From Deltaproteobacteria bacterium (GTDB taxonomy: Bacteria > Myxococcota_A > UBA9160 > UBA4427), in assembly GCA_016713665.1 (NCBI GenBank), contig JADJOR010000005.1, forward strand, positions 889,505 through 953,504: a stretch of DNA of 64,000 nucleotides, read 5' to 3'. Of this stretch, positions 43,187-52,354 are shown piece by piece (the first letter of the stretch is position 1; each line of letters begins with the position of its first letter). Under the pieces are notes generated by a model. The model was not told the origin of the DNA, ran no database searches, and was given only the letters and a program-made list of their open reading frames with translations. A program made the translations under genes and the position numbers.

Positions 43187-43744
43187 ATGGATCCTCTGCT
43201 CGTCGGTGGTTGTCTGGCCCGCGATCCCGCGGCCGGGCCCTTCGAGCGCCTGGGACTCGAGGGCTTCGAGCAGGCGCGGCTCGTGTGCGCCTGCGGCAGC
43301 GACGCCTTTCGGGTGATCGGATGGCCCCGGGCCGCAGTCGGTCGCGGCAACGCGTTCTGGCGCACCTTCGCCCGCGTCTTCCGCGAAGCCCGCGCCGCGA
43401 TGGAGCCCCCGGACCGCGGGCAGCCGCCCTTCTTCCTGCCGCTCTTCGCCGTCTGCGAGGCGTGCGGGCACGAGGCGCCGCTCTTCGACTGCGACCCGGT
43501 GCCCGGTCGCCTTCCGGCCGAGGCGCGCTCGCTGCCGCGGGAATCCCATCGCTGCCGCGTCTGCCGGCGCAGCGCATTCGCCCTCGACGTCGCGATCGCC
43601 GCCGGCCGCGACGCCCGCGACGGAGCCGCGGCCCTGGTCCGCGCCCATTGCCGCGCCTGCCACCGCACCGACCGCCTCGCCTGGTCCGATACCCGCCCGA
43701 GCGAGCGCGAGCAGCGCCTCGACCTGCTCTACGGAAGGCGTTAG
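43187..43744 (+). CDS. Multi-cysteine zinc-ribbon protein
   Basis: A 185-residue cytoplasmic protein with four cysteine clusters: VCACGSDAF, VCEACGHEA, HRCRVCRRSA and AHCRACHRTD, which could form two zinc ribbons. Not assigned to a family. Its stop is followed two bases later by the cytochrome gene. Confidence 0.7.
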   Translation: MDPLLVGGCLARDPAAGPFERLGLEGFEQARLVCACGSDAFRVIGWPRAAVGRGNAFWRTFARVFREARAAMEPPDRGQPPFFLPLFAVCEACGHEAPLFDCDPVPGRLPAEARSLPRESHRCRVCRRSAFALDVAIAAGRDARDGAAALVRAHCRACHRTDRLAWSDTRPSEREQRLDLLYGRR

Positions 43745-43746
43745 GC

Positions 43747-44238
43747 ATGGCCGGCCCGCGCGCACGCCCGACGCCGATCGCTTCGGAGGCCCGCCGCCGC
43801 TTCGACGCCGGGCTCGGCCTCCCTCTCGCCCTCGCCGGCCTCCTTTCCCTCGTGGCCTGCCGCGACCCCGATCGCGCGCTGCTCGCCCGCCTGCCCGAGG
43901 CCGAGCAGGCGCGCTTCCTGCGCGGGCGCGCCGTCGCCGTCCCCTGCTGGACCTGCCACGACCTCGCGGGCCAGGTCGACAAGGTCGGCCCCTCGCTCGA
44001 GGGTGTCTTCGGCCGGCGCTCGGGGATGGCGCCGGACCAGCCGGGCTCCGACGCGATGCTCTCGGCGGCGATCGTCTGGGACGAAGCTTCGCTCGCGGCC
44101 TTCCTCGCGAATCCCGCCGGATTCGTGCCCGGGAGTCGCATGGTCTCCCCTGGCGTCGGCGATCCCGACGCGCTCGCGGACCTCATCTTCTACCTTCGCC
44201 ACGTGACCCAGCCGGGCGCGCGCACACCGGAGCGTTAG
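43747..44238 (+). CDS. c-type cytochrome lipoprotein
   Basis: A 163-residue exported monohaem cytochrome. The signal ends LLSLVAC, a lipobox. The haem motif is CWTCH, and the methionine of GSRMVSPG is a plausible sixth ligand. DKVGPSLEGVFGRRSG and DLIFYLRHV are typical of small class I cytochromes c. It would carry electrons in the periplasm. It is followed two bases later by a Crp/Fnr regulator and next to RegA/RegB, suggesting respiration-linked control. Confidence 0.88.
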   Translation: MAGPRARPTPIASEARRRFDAGLGLPLALAGLLSLVACRDPDRALLARLPEAEQARFLRGRAVAVPCWTCHDLAGQVDKVGPSLEGVFGRRSGMAPDQPGSDAMLSAAIVWDEASLAAFLANPAGFVPGSRMVSPGVGDPDALADLIFYLRHVTQPGARTPER

Positions 44239-44240
44239 GC

Positions 44241-44933
44241 ATGGATCGCCGGGAGCTCCTGCGCTGCGTCCCGCTCTTCACCTCCCTCGACGGGCGCGAG
44301 CTCGACCGCCTGATCCAGGCGACGACGACGCGGCGCCTCGCGCCGAAGGACGTGCTCTTCCGCAAGGGCGATCCCGGCAATCAGCTCTTTGCGGTGCTCT
44401 CGGGCCAGCTCAAGGCGACCGGTGTCGGGGTCGACGGACAGGACGTCGTGTTCGCCTGGATGGGGCCGGGGGAGGTGCTCGGCGAGATCGCGCTGCTCGA
44501 GGACGCGCCGCGCTCGGCGACGGTCGTCGCGGTCGAGGCGACGACGCTCGTCACGCTGCATCGACGGGATTTCGTGCCCTTCCTCGAGCAGCATCCGCGG
44601 GCGGCCATCGCCCTTGCGCAGGCCCTCGCCGCGCGAGTCCGTCGGCTCTCGGAGCGGGCGGAGGAGCGGCAGACGATGCCGCTGCCCGCGCGCATCGCGA
44701 AGCGGCTCGTCGCCCTCGCCGCCGACCACGGCAAGCGGCCGATCGTCGGCGGCCCGGTCGAGGTCCGCGTGCCGCAGCAGGACCTCGCCGATCTCGTCGG
44801 AACGACGCGCGAGAGCGTCAACAAGCAGCTGCGCGAGTGGGAGGAGGCCGGGCTCGTGCGGCTCGGGCGCGGGCGGGTGGTGCTCCTCGACCGCGAAGGG
44901 CTCGCCGCGCTCGCGGGACCCGCACTGATCTGA
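44241..44933 (+). CDS. Crp/Fnr family transcriptional regulator
   Basis: A 230-residue regulator with an N-terminal cyclic-nucleotide-type beta barrel (LFRKGDPGNQLFAVLSGQLK, GPGEVLGEIALLEDAPRSATV) and a C-terminal winged helix (VPQQDLADLVGTTRESVNKQL, VRLGRGRVVLLDREGL). The PRSATV segment matches the cAMP-binding site of Crp-type proteins. There are no N-terminal Fnr cysteines except Cys9, so it is not a typical Fe-S oxygen sensor. It is coupled to the cytochrome gene. Confidence 0.93.
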   Translation: MDRRELLRCVPLFTSLDGRELDRLIQATTTRRLAPKDVLFRKGDPGNQLFAVLSGQLKATGVGVDGQDVVFAWMGPGEVLGEIALLEDAPRSATVVAVEATTLVTLHRRDFVPFLEQHPRAAIALAQALAARVRRLSERAEERQTMPLPARIAKRLVALAADHGKRPIVGGPVEVRVPQQDLADLVGTTRESVNKQLREWEEAGLVRLGRGRVVLLDREGLAALAGPALI

Positions 44934-44941
44934 TCACCGGC

Positions 44942-45502
44942 TCAGTGGGGCGTGTACTTGCGCAGCTTGCGCTGGAGGCTCTGGCGGTGGAGGCCGAGGC
45001 GCCGCGCCGCCTGCGAGATGTTGCCCTCGCATTCGGCGAGCACGAACTCGATGTACTCGCGCTCGTGGCGGTAGAGGCTCTGGAACTCGGTCGGGATCGG
45101 GACCGAGGGCTCCTCGTCGACCTGCTCGAGCAGCGCCTTCTCGACCTGCTCGACGTCGGTCGGCTTCATCAGGTAGCCGACGGCCCCGAGCTTCGTCGCC
45201 TTGACCGCCGTCGCGATGCTGCCGTAGCCGGTGAGCACGACGACTTTGGCCTTCGGCGAGCGGCCGAGGATGATCGAGATCGCGTCGAGGCCCGAGTCGG
45301 CACCGAGGCGCAGGTCGACGATCGCGTAGTCGACGTCGAGGTCGTGCATCGCCTGGAGCCCGGCGAGATCCGCCGCGCGGGTCACGACGTAACCGCGGTC
45401 GCGGAACTCGCTCGCGAGCGTCTCCGCGAAGCGCGCGTTGTCGTCGACGATGAGCAGCGTTCGATCGCCGTCGCCGGCGCCGATCGAGATCGTTTCAGCC
45501 AT
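44942..45502 (-). CDS. regA: Redox response regulator RegA/PrrA/ActR
   Basis: A 186-residue two-domain regulator. The receiver has DD at 20-21, the phospho-acceptor Asp63 in IVDLRLGADSGLDA, and VVLTGYGSIATAVKATKLGA with the conserved Thr and MKP lysine. A proline linker (EEPSVPIP) leads to a Fis-type helix-turn-helix, ECEGNISQAARRLGLHRQSL, with RKLRKY at the end, nearly identical to RegA of Rhodobacter. It normally controls respiration and energy genes. The start overlaps regB by eight bases. Confidence 0.93.
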   Translation of the reverse strand: MAETISIGAGDGDRTLLIVDDNARFAETLASEFRDRGYVVTRAADLAGLQAMHDLDVDYAIVDLRLGADSGLDAISIILGRSPKAKVVVLTGYGSIATAVKATKLGAVGYLMKPTDVEQVEKALLEQVDEEPSVPIPTEFQSLYRHEREYIEFVLAECEGNISQAARRLGLHRQSLQRKLRKYTPH

Positions 45503-46835
45503 TCTGCGTGCTCCATTCCCCTGCGGCCGTCGCCGAGACGCCGAGGGCATCTCCCTGGGTCGCGACCGGGACGATCGGCAGCGAGATGCGGGCGACGGCC
45601 CCGCCGAACTCGCGGTCGCCGAGGGTCAGCTCCGCCCCGATCGCCTCCGACAGCGAGTGGACATAATAGAGACCCAGGCCGACGCCTTCGGGCTTGGTCG
45701 TGACGAAGGGCTCGCCGAGATGGCGCCGCACGACCTCGGGCCAGCCCGAGCCGCGGTCCTGCACCGCGAGCTCGGCCCGCATCCCCGTCCGCTGCACCAC
45801 GATCTCGACCTCGCTCTCGGGCCCGCCGGACTCGACGGCGTTGTCGACGAGGTTGATCAGCGCCTGGGAGAACGCAACCGGCGGGACCAGCACACGCTTG
45901 GGGCCGCGGCCGTCGGTCAGGAAGCGGATCGTCGCACCCTCGTGGACGCTGGCGACGCTCTGGCAGACCTGTCGCGCGATCGCGTCGAGGTCGACGACCT
46001 CCAGGGCGAGGCGATCGGGCTGGAGCTGCGAGCCCGCCATGTGGCGCAGGATGTCGCCGCAGCGGTCGAGCTCCTCGATCGCAGTGCGCAGGTCGGGATC
46101 GGCCTCGAGGCCGTGCTGGCGGCCGACGCGGGCGAGGCGCAGCTGGGCCGTGTTGAGCGGCGTCGCGAACTCGTGGGAGAGGCCCGCCGCGAGCGCGCCG
46201 ACCGCGCGCAGGCGATCGATGCGGGTCTTGCGTTGCTGTGCGTCGACGAACCAGCTCTTCAGGTTGTCGAGGGTTCGCGACAGCCAGGCCGTCAGGATCC
46301 AGAACACGAGGGCGACCACGATCTGCGCCGGGAACAGGATGTTCTTCGGCACGATGGCGCCGACCAGGCCCTGCGGAATCCGCCCGTTGTACTGGATCAG
46401 TCCGAGACAGACGAGCAGCAGCCCGAAGAAGACGAGCCCGAGCCGGCCTTCGAGCAGCAGCGCGCCGAGCACCGAGTGTACGAGCAGGATCGGCACCATC
46501 GGGTTCCAGGCCCCGCCCGTCAGGATGAGCAGCGCCGAGAGACCGAGGATGTCGGCGGCGAGCTGGACGAGCAGATGGGCCGGGGTCCCGCGGATGCCGC
46601 GGCGCAGGCCGATCCAGGTCCCGACGTTGAGCGTCGCCAGCGTCGCCACCACCGTCACGAAGAGCGGCAGCATGTCGGCCTCGAGCAGCTTGTATTCGAG
46701 GGCCGGCACGATCGTGAGCAGCTGGGCGCCGATCGCGACCCAGCGCAGGCGCACGACCCAGGCGAGCTTCGCGGTGCTCTGCTCGGGGTCGGCGGTGATC
46801 GGCGGGTCGAAGAAGGAGCGGATCGTCTCGAACAT
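45495..46835 (-). CDS. regB: Redox sensor histidine kinase RegB/PrrB
   Basis: A 446-residue membrane kinase with about six helices in residues 30-190. LTGGAWNPMVP around 106-115 corresponds to the GGxxNP ubiquinone site of RegB. The H box LAAGLSHEFATPLNTAQL gives His221, and Cys259 (LDRCGDIL) lies 38 residues later, where RegB has its redox-active cysteine. N box LVDNAVES and G2 box VGLGLYYVHS complete the kinase. With regA downstream and the cytochrome and Crp genes beyond, this is a redox-control locus. Confidence 0.93.
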   Translation of the reverse strand: MFETIRSFFDPPITADPEQSTAKLAWVVRLRWVAIGAQLLTIVPALEYKLLEADMLPLFVTVVATLATLNVGTWIGLRRGIRGTPAHLLVQLAADILGLSALLILTGGAWNPMVPILLVHSVLGALLLEGRLGLVFFGLLLVCLGLIQYNGRIPQGLVGAIVPKNILFPAQIVVALVFWILTAWLSRTLDNLKSWFVDAQQRKTRIDRLRAVGALAAGLSHEFATPLNTAQLRLARVGRQHGLEADPDLRTAIEELDRCGDILRHMAGSQLQPDRLALEVVDLDAIARQVCQSVASVHEGATIRFLTDGRGPKRVLVPPVAFSQALINLVDNAVESGGPESEVEIVVQRTGMRAELAVQDRGSGWPEVVRRHLGEPFVTTKPEGVGLGLYYVHSLSEAIGAELTLGDREFGGAVARISLPIVPVATQGDALGVSATAAGEWSTQNG

Positions 46836-46996
46836 GGGACCTCGGGCGGAAACTAGCTCGCTCGGGCGCGCAGGTCGGCCGGTGTCTCTCCGCTCGAATC
46901 GAGCGGGCGACTCAAGCGAGCCGGTCGGAGGACCGACCCGTCGAGGGGCCCGCGGGAAGCGGAAGAACGCCTCGGCGGGTCACGGAGGAGCGGTGC

Positions 46997-47659
46997 ATGC
47001 GGCGAGCGGGGAGCACGAGGGGGATCGAGCGGGCCGTTCGGCTGCTGGCCCTGGTCCTGGTCGGGTTTTCCGCCGGTGCGGGCGCCGACCCGGCCGCGGC
47101 CGGCGAGTTCCGGAGCGGGTTCGGCTTCGGGATCTCGGTGCCCGACGTCTGGCTCGTGCTGACCCGGGGCGAGGTCGAGCGCAACTCCGAGCTCTTTCTC
47201 GCCGAGGACGGCGGCGGAGTCGCCGACCTCGAGCGCATCCCGCTCGCCATGCGGCGCACCGTCTTCGATCGCATCCGCGCCGGCGAGCTCGAGATCTTCT
47301 ACCGCCGCGAGAGCGACTCGGACGTCTTCGTCGACAACGTGAACTTCCTGCTCCAGCCCGCCGACCTGCCTTCGACGCGCGAGCAGCTCGACGGCGTCTG
47401 CCGGCTCCTGCCCGGGGAGTTCTCGCGGATCTTCGGACGGCCGATCGCGATGGAGGCCTGCGAGATGCGAGACCGCGCGCGACGGCCGGCCCTCTATCTG
47501 CAGTTCGAGGGCGCGGTGCCGGGGACGACGACGATGCAGTACCAGCTCCCGCGCGACCGCGACGAGACCCTCGTCATCACGGCGACGACGGCCCGGGCGA
47601 GCCTGCCCCGCATGCAGGACGAGCTCGAGGGGATGGTCGAGTCGATCCGGATCGATTGA
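46997..47659 (+). CDS. Exported protein, PsbP/DUF1795-like
   Basis: A 220-residue secreted protein. The signal (RLLALVLVGFSAGAGADPAAA) is followed by GFGFGISVPDVWLVLTRGEV and ends TTARASLPRMQDELEGMVES, a layout like PsbP or DUF1795 lipoproteins. Two cysteines (VCRLLP, EACEMR) may form a disulphide. Function unknown. The start at 46997 follows GGAGGAGCG. It converges with the MATE gene 15 bases away. Confidence 0.68.
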   Translation: MRRAGSTRGIERAVRLLALVLVGFSAGAGADPAAAGEFRSGFGFGISVPDVWLVLTRGEVERNSELFLAEDGGGVADLERIPLAMRRTVFDRIRAGELEIFYRRESDSDVFVDNVNFLLQPADLPSTREQLDGVCRLLPGEFSRIFGRPIAMEACEMRDRARRPALYLQFEGAVPGTTTMQYQLPRDRDETLVITATTARASLPRMQDELEGMVESIRID

Positions 47660-47674
47660 GCGACCGGTCGGATT

Positions 47675-49039
47675 TCAGGCGCCCTCCGGTGCGACCGAGA
47701 GCTCGCTGAGCGGCCGCCGACTGGTCCGCGCGACCCAGACACACAGGATCGCCGCGACGCTGAGCAAGCCCGCCGCGAGCCCCCACCAGATGCCGCGGAT
47801 CCCGAGCCCCGCGCGAAACGCGAGCCCCCACGCGAGGGGCAGCCCGATCAGATAGAAGGCGAGCAGGTTCGCGACGGCACCGACCTGCGGCCGCCCCATC
47901 CCCCGCATCAGCCCGCCGCCCACGACCTGGATCCCGTCGAAGATCTGGAACGCGCCCGCGATCGGCAGCAACGAGGCCGCCAGCGAGACGACCTCGAGGT
48001 CTTCGACGTAGAGCCGCGGCAGCGCCTCGCGAAACGCGACGAAGCCGACCGCCGCGATCGTCATGATGCCGCCGCCCATCACGAGCGCCGTGCCGCAGGC
48101 GAGCCGGAGCCCGGCGGCGTCCCGGGCGCCGATCAGGTTCCCCGCGCGTGCGCTCGCGCCGATCGCGATGCCGAGGGGGAACATGAAAGTCAGGCTCGCC
48201 ATGTTGATGACGACCTGATGGGCGGCCAGCTCGGCGACGCCGAGCGAGCCGACGAGGAGCATCGCGATCGTGAAGGCATTCGCCTCGAGCGCCATCTGGA
48301 TCCCGATCGGCAGCCCGAGGCGCACCGACTGGGCGAGCCCGCGCAGCGCGAACGAGCGCCGATCCCAGGCCCGCCATGCGCCTTCGTAGAGCCGCGCGCG
48401 GCGGATCCAGACGAAGAGCGCGATCGGCAGCAGCAGGTTCGTGAACGAGGTCGCGAGGCCGGCGCCGACCACGCCGAGGGGCGGGGCGCCGAAATGGCCG
48501 AAGATCAGGATCCAGTTGAAGAGCGCGTTGAAGCCGTTGCCGAGCAACATGATCCACATCGCCGGGCGCGTGATCGCGCGGCCCGCGAGGTACTGGCGCT
48601 GGGCGGTGAAGAGCAGGAAGCCTACGGCCGAGGGCAGGCGCGCCAGCATGTAGCGCCCCGCCAGGCGGGCGACCTCGGGATCCTGGCCGAGGGCGAGGAG
48701 CGCGGGCTCCGTCGCGAGCCAGAGCGCCATCAGCGGCAGCGAGACCAGGACCGCGATCACGAGCCCGCGCTGGAAGGCGAGGGCGACGGCGTTCCCGTCG
48801 CCAGCACCGTGGGCCTGGGAGACGAGCGGATCCATCCCCTGCACGATGCCCTGGGCGATCGAGCCCGAGGACCAGACCCAGGTGCTCGCGACGGCGACGG
48901 CGGCGAGCTCGGGGACTCCGACGCGGGCGATCATCAGCGTGTCGACGACGCCCATCGCCATGTGGCCGACCTGGGCGAGGGCGATCGGTGCCGACATCGC
49001 GAAGAGGGTGCGGAGCTCGGCGGCGCGGGTCCGCTGCAT
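47675..49039 (-). CDS. MATE family efflux transporter
   Basis: A 454-residue membrane transporter with twelve predicted helices, exporting drugs or metabolites by Na+ or H+ antiport. It begins LFAMSAPIALAQVGHMAMGVVD, the MATE start, and has DPLVSQAHGAGD, QRQYLAGRAITRP, LGLPIGIQMALEANAF, GRPQVGAVANLLAFYLIGLP in order. NorM-type by pattern. ATG 49039 follows AAGGATC. It is divergent from the cupredoxin-like gene. Confidence 0.93.
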   Translation of the reverse strand: MQRTRAAELRTLFAMSAPIALAQVGHMAMGVVDTLMIARVGVPELAAVAVASTWVWSSGSIAQGIVQGMDPLVSQAHGAGDGNAVALAFQRGLVIAVLVSLPLMALWLATEPALLALGQDPEVARLAGRYMLARLPSAVGFLLFTAQRQYLAGRAITRPAMWIMLLGNGFNALFNWILIFGHFGAPPLGVVGAGLATSFTNLLLPIALFVWIRRARLYEGAWRAWDRRSFALRGLAQSVRLGLPIGIQMALEANAFTIAMLLVGSLGVAELAAHQVVINMASLTFMFPLGIAIGASARAGNLIGARDAAGLRLACGTALVMGGGIMTIAAVGFVAFREALPRLYVEDLEVVSLAASLLPIAGAFQIFDGIQVVGGGLMRGMGRPQVGAVANLLAFYLIGLPLAWGLAFRAGLGIRGIWWGLAAGLLSVAAILCVWVARTSRRPLSELSVAPEGA

Positions 49040-49215
49040 GGCGTGATCCTTCGTGCCTCGAGAGGAAGGCGGGGGACCGGGGCCTCTGGACCGGGGACGG
49101 GTCCAGCGCTCGCGGCCGGAGTCGCTGCGGCGAGATGCCGCGGGCGACGGGCGCGCGAAGCCTACCGGCCCGCGCCGGAGCATGCGATCGTCGCGCGCGC
49201 AGGAGGCCTGGACGC

Positions 49216-49638
49216 ATGCGATCGATCGGCGCTTCGAGGGGGGACGGGGTGGGGCGCTGCGGATCGGCGCGCCGCCGGGCTGAACGCCGGGCAGGAGGGC
49301 TCGCGGTGTTCGCGGGGCTCGTCGCCGCGGCGCTGCTCGGGGTTCCGGCGCCGGCCCGGGCCCATGGGCCGACCGTCGAGATCCGGGCGACCGGTCTCTC
49401 GCCCGCGCTGCTCAATCTCTTCGAGGGGACGACGGTCCATTTCGCGAACACGCTCGACGCGCCGGCGGGCCTCGTCGTGCTGGTCGACGAGGCAGGAAGG
49501 ATCCGCAGCCCGGTCTTGAAGGCACCCGGCGACGGCTGGCACTACACGTTCGAGGCGAGTGGACGTTATGCGATCCGCCTCGAGCAGCGCCCCGAGGCGA
49601 AGATGACGATCGTCGTGGTGCCGAAGCGCGCCGACTAG
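49216..49638 (+). CDS. Exported cupredoxin-like protein
   Basis: A 140-residue secreted protein. The signal ends PAPARA before HGPTVEI. The mature domain TTVHFANTLDAPAGLVVLVDEAG and WHYTFEASGRYAIRLEQRP has the beta-sandwich rhythm of cupredoxins, but the Cys-His-Met copper set is not visible, so it may not bind copper. ATG 49216 follows AGGAGGCC. Confidence 0.7.
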   Translation: MRSIGASRGDGVGRCGSARRRAERRAGGLAVFAGLVAAALLGVPAPARAHGPTVEIRATGLSPALLNLFEGTTVHFANTLDAPAGLVVLVDEAGRIRSPVLKAPGDGWHYTFEASGRYAIRLEQRPEAKMTIVVVPKRAD

Positions 49639-49759
49639 CAGCTCGGCGAAGCCCGGAATGCAAGCGGAGGAGGGCGCCGACTCGCGGGCGCCCGCCGACG
49701 GGGCCGCGTTGGCCGCCGCGGGCCCGCCCGCCGGCCCCGAGGGCGCGCTCGCTCGCGCG

Positions 49760-49981
49760 TCAGTCCCGGCCGGTCAGCACGGCGAAGAAGTCGCCGAGAT
49801 CACCAAAGGCCCGCTCCGGATCGAGCAGCAGGTCGTAGGTGACGGGGGTCGGGAGGACGCCGGGCTCCTTGGCCGGGCTCGACTCGTCCGTCTCGTCCCC
49901 GAACTCCTCGATGCGCCGGTACAGGGCATCCCAGGCTTCCTGGGGATCGTTCATGTCGATCTCGATCGTGAGCTTGGCCAT
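49760..49981 (-). CDS. Small acidic protein, 73 residues
   Basis: A 73-residue cytoplasmic protein, MAKLTIEIDMNDPQEAWDAL then a Glu/Asp-rich middle and DLGDFFAVLTGRD. ATG 49981 follows AGGAGGTCCG, a perfect ribosome binding site, which argues for real translation. The family is not recognised. It is divergent from the TetR gene across a long spacer. Confidence 0.68.
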   Translation of the reverse strand: MAKLTIEIDMNDPQEAWDALYRRIEEFGDETDESSPAKEPGVLPTPVTYDLLLDPERAFGDLGDFFAVLTGRD

Positions 49982-50395
49982 CGGACCTCCTGCACCGTGA
50001 AACACCGCCCGGGGGATCGGGGAGGGCGAAGCAGAATCCACTCGCGGAAGCTCTCGAGAACACAAGCTAAGGGATTCGGGCCCGATCACAAGAAAATTTT
50101 CACAGCGGCCGATTCGGGGGGAGCTCGCCGCGATTCTTCCAAGGATGATCGGAGAATCAACCTCGATTTCCGGTGAGACCAACCACAGTCGGATCTGATA
50201 TCCCCTCAGGAAATCTCTTGGTCAAATTTTTTCGTTTTTCGAGTAAGGTGGGGATGACTTCGGGTCCATCCTGACCACCCTGAGCGGGGAAGGGGGCCCG
50301 CGAGTCGTCGCGGCAGTCCAGGAGGACGCGGCGACCTTGCTCCCCGAGTCGACCCGGACCGCGCGATCCGGAGCCATGAGGAAAGGAGACGGAAG
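49982..50395. other. AT-rich divergent spacer before TetR gene
   Basis: This 414-base region has no supported gene. Its middle (about 50080-50250) is strongly AT-rich for this genome, with AGAAAATTTTCACA and CAAATTTTTTCGTTTTTCG. The right end just before the TetR start is AGGAAAGGAGACGG. TetR autoregulation would place an operator here, but no clear palindrome was found. Confidence 0.45.
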
Positions 50396-51157
50396 ATGCC
50401 GATGGCACTGCTCGCTCCCAGCCCGGTCCACGTCCGAATCCCGGCCATGGGATTTCCCGATCAGCACGAGGTCGCCCTCTGCGACCAGGGCGGCCGCCCG
50501 CTCGGTCCCCGCGCCCAGAACACCCGGGTCCGCATCCTCGACGCGACGGTCGTGTTGCTCGGCGAGAAGCCGATGCGCGACCTGCGCGTCATCGACATCG
50601 CGCGCCGCATCGGCTCTTCGCCGGCGACCTTCTATCAATACTTCAAGGACGTCGAGGACGTCGTGCTCCATCTGGCGAGCCACGTCTCCGAGTTCACGCC
50701 GGAGCTCGTCGAGCTGATCCAGGGCGACTGGACGGGCCGCGCGGGCCACGAGCGGGGGCGCCGGCTCGCCGAGGTCGTCATCGGCCACTGGGATCGTTAT
50801 GCGCCGATCCTGCGCGTGCGCAACAACGCCTGCGACGAAGGCGACATCGCCTTCCGCGAGCTGCGCATGAGCACGATGATGCCGCTCGTCCGCGCCTTCG
50901 AGGACATCATCGATCGCTCCCAGAAGCTGGCGGCGGCGGGGGCGGCCTCCGTGGCGCAGGCGCAGGGCGAGGTGGCGGCCGAGGAATCGTGGCAGGGCGG
51001 ACGGCTGCATCCGATGATGGGCGCGGTGGCGCTGGCGAGCGTGCTCGAGCGGCTCGCGATGTACCACGTGTCGATCGAGGAGCTCGGTGGGACCCGCGAG
51101 CAGCTGATCGAGACGCTCGCGACGTTGCTCCAGTCGATGCTGACGGTCCGGCGTTAG
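50396..51157 (+). CDS. TetR family regulator
   Basis: A 253-residue regulator. The HTH is TRVRILDATVVLLGE, then RVIDIARRIGSSPATFYQYF and the usual FKDVEDVVLH. The C-terminal half is helical with MSTMMPLVRAFEDII and a late LGGTREQLIETLATLLQSM. An N-terminal extension of about 40 residues precedes the HTH. ATG 50396 has AGGAAAGGAG upstream. Its targets are unknown. Confidence 0.9.
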   Translation: MPMALLAPSPVHVRIPAMGFPDQHEVALCDQGGRPLGPRAQNTRVRILDATVVLLGEKPMRDLRVIDIARRIGSSPATFYQYFKDVEDVVLHLASHVSEFTPELVELIQGDWTGRAGHERGRRLAEVVIGHWDRYAPILRVRNNACDEGDIAFRELRMSTMMPLVRAFEDIIDRSQKLAAAGAASVAQAQGEVAAEESWQGGRLHPMMGAVALASVLERLAMYHVSIEELGGTREQLIETLATLLQSMLTVRR

Positions 51158-51199
51158 GCGCTCTCGGCTCCTCGAGCCCGGGCCGCGCGCGGGGATCGA

Positions 51200-52111
51200 T
51201 CAGCGCTCGGTGACCGATGTTGGGCGTTCGGTCGCCTGGCTTTTCGGATCCGGCGCGGGGAAGAGCGACTCGTCGAGCTCGACCGGGGTCGTCTCGCGCA
51301 GGCCGTCCAGATAGCGCCTGAGCGCCTCGTCTCCGCGCCGACGGACGAGATCCCGACGGACGAGGGCCTCGACTTCGACGAGGGGCGGGGCCACGTCGCC
51401 CTCGCGCTCGAGGATGCGGATCAGCCGCGCCCCCTCGGCCGACGCGATCGGCTCGCTCCATTCCCCCGTCGGGAGCTCCGCCAGCGCCTCGACCACGGCG
51501 GGCCCGAGATAGTCCCGCAGCTTCGGAAGCGGCAGCAGCGCGTCGGGCACCGGCGCCACCGGCCGATCGCCGACCGCCCGCTCGACCGTCCGCGGATCCG
51601 CCCCGGCCACGAGCTGCGCCCGCGCCGCGCGGGCCTGCTCCACCGCGTCGCCCCGCGCCGCGCCGAAGAAGAGCGCCTCGACCCGCAGGCGACCCGGGCG
51701 CGTGAAGAAGTCGACGTTCTCCCGGTAATGACGCTCGACCTCCACGGCGCTCGGCTCCGCCCGATCCGCCTCCGCGACCACCGAGTCGACGAGCCCCGAG
51801 ACGAGCTCGCCACGCACGCGCCGATCGGCGGCGGCGAGGCCGAGAGCCAGGGCCTGCTGGACCAGCAGCTCCTCGTCGACCATGCGCTCGAGCACCCGCC
51901 GTCGCGTCGCGTCGTCGATCGGGCTGCGCAGGTCCTTTTCGACGCCCGCCAGCATCCGCTCGTAGTCGACCCGCCGGATGACGCGCTCGCCGACGATCGC
52001 CGCGACGTCTCCGCCCGCATCTCCTTCTCCGCCCCGGACCCGGGGCTCGAGCAGCCCCGTCGCCGCCAGCGCGAGGCCGATCGCGGCGCCCGCGAGCAGG
52101 AGCCAGGGCAT
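51200..52111 (-). CDS. PpiC/SurA-like peptidylprolyl isomerase-type protein
   Basis: A 303-residue protein with an N-terminal hydrophobic anchor (WLLLAGAAIGLALAATGLL). Residues about 40-120 resemble the SurA N-domain (RVDYERMLAGVEKDLRSPID, MVDEELLVQQALALGL), and about 125-240 the PPIC rotamase region (HYRENVDFFTRPGRLRVEAL, PTGEWSEPIASAEGARLIRI). It probably assists folding in the periplasm. It lies convergent to the TetR gene. Confidence 0.8.
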   Translation of the reverse strand: MPWLLLAGAAIGLALAATGLLEPRVRGGEGDAGGDVAAIVGERVIRRVDYERMLAGVEKDLRSPIDDATRRRVLERMVDEELLVQQALALGLAAADRRVRGELVSGLVDSVVAEADRAEPSAVEVERHYRENVDFFTRPGRLRVEALFFGAARGDAVEQARAARAQLVAGADPRTVERAVGDRPVAPVPDALLPLPKLRDYLGPAVVEALAELPTGEWSEPIASAEGARLIRILEREGDVAPPLVEVEALVRRDLVRRRGDEALRRYLDGLRETTPVELDESLFPAPDPKSQATERPTSVTER

Positions 52112-52354
52112 GCGGGCCGACGACGGATCCGGCGCGGGCGGCGTGACGGGCAGGGGTATCTCTCCGGCGGAGGGGCGGCGGGGCGGCGGCAGGTTCGCCG
52201 CGCGTGCAGATTAACCCAGGCGCTCCGGCCGATGTAGATTGCCGCCGCCTTCCCGACGGCGGCCGGTCGTCGTCCGGGTCGCCGCGTTCGCGGCGACTGC
52301 GGACGTCGACGGATCGATCGTGCGATCGGGGAAGTCGCAGCAGAGGAGCTTTCG

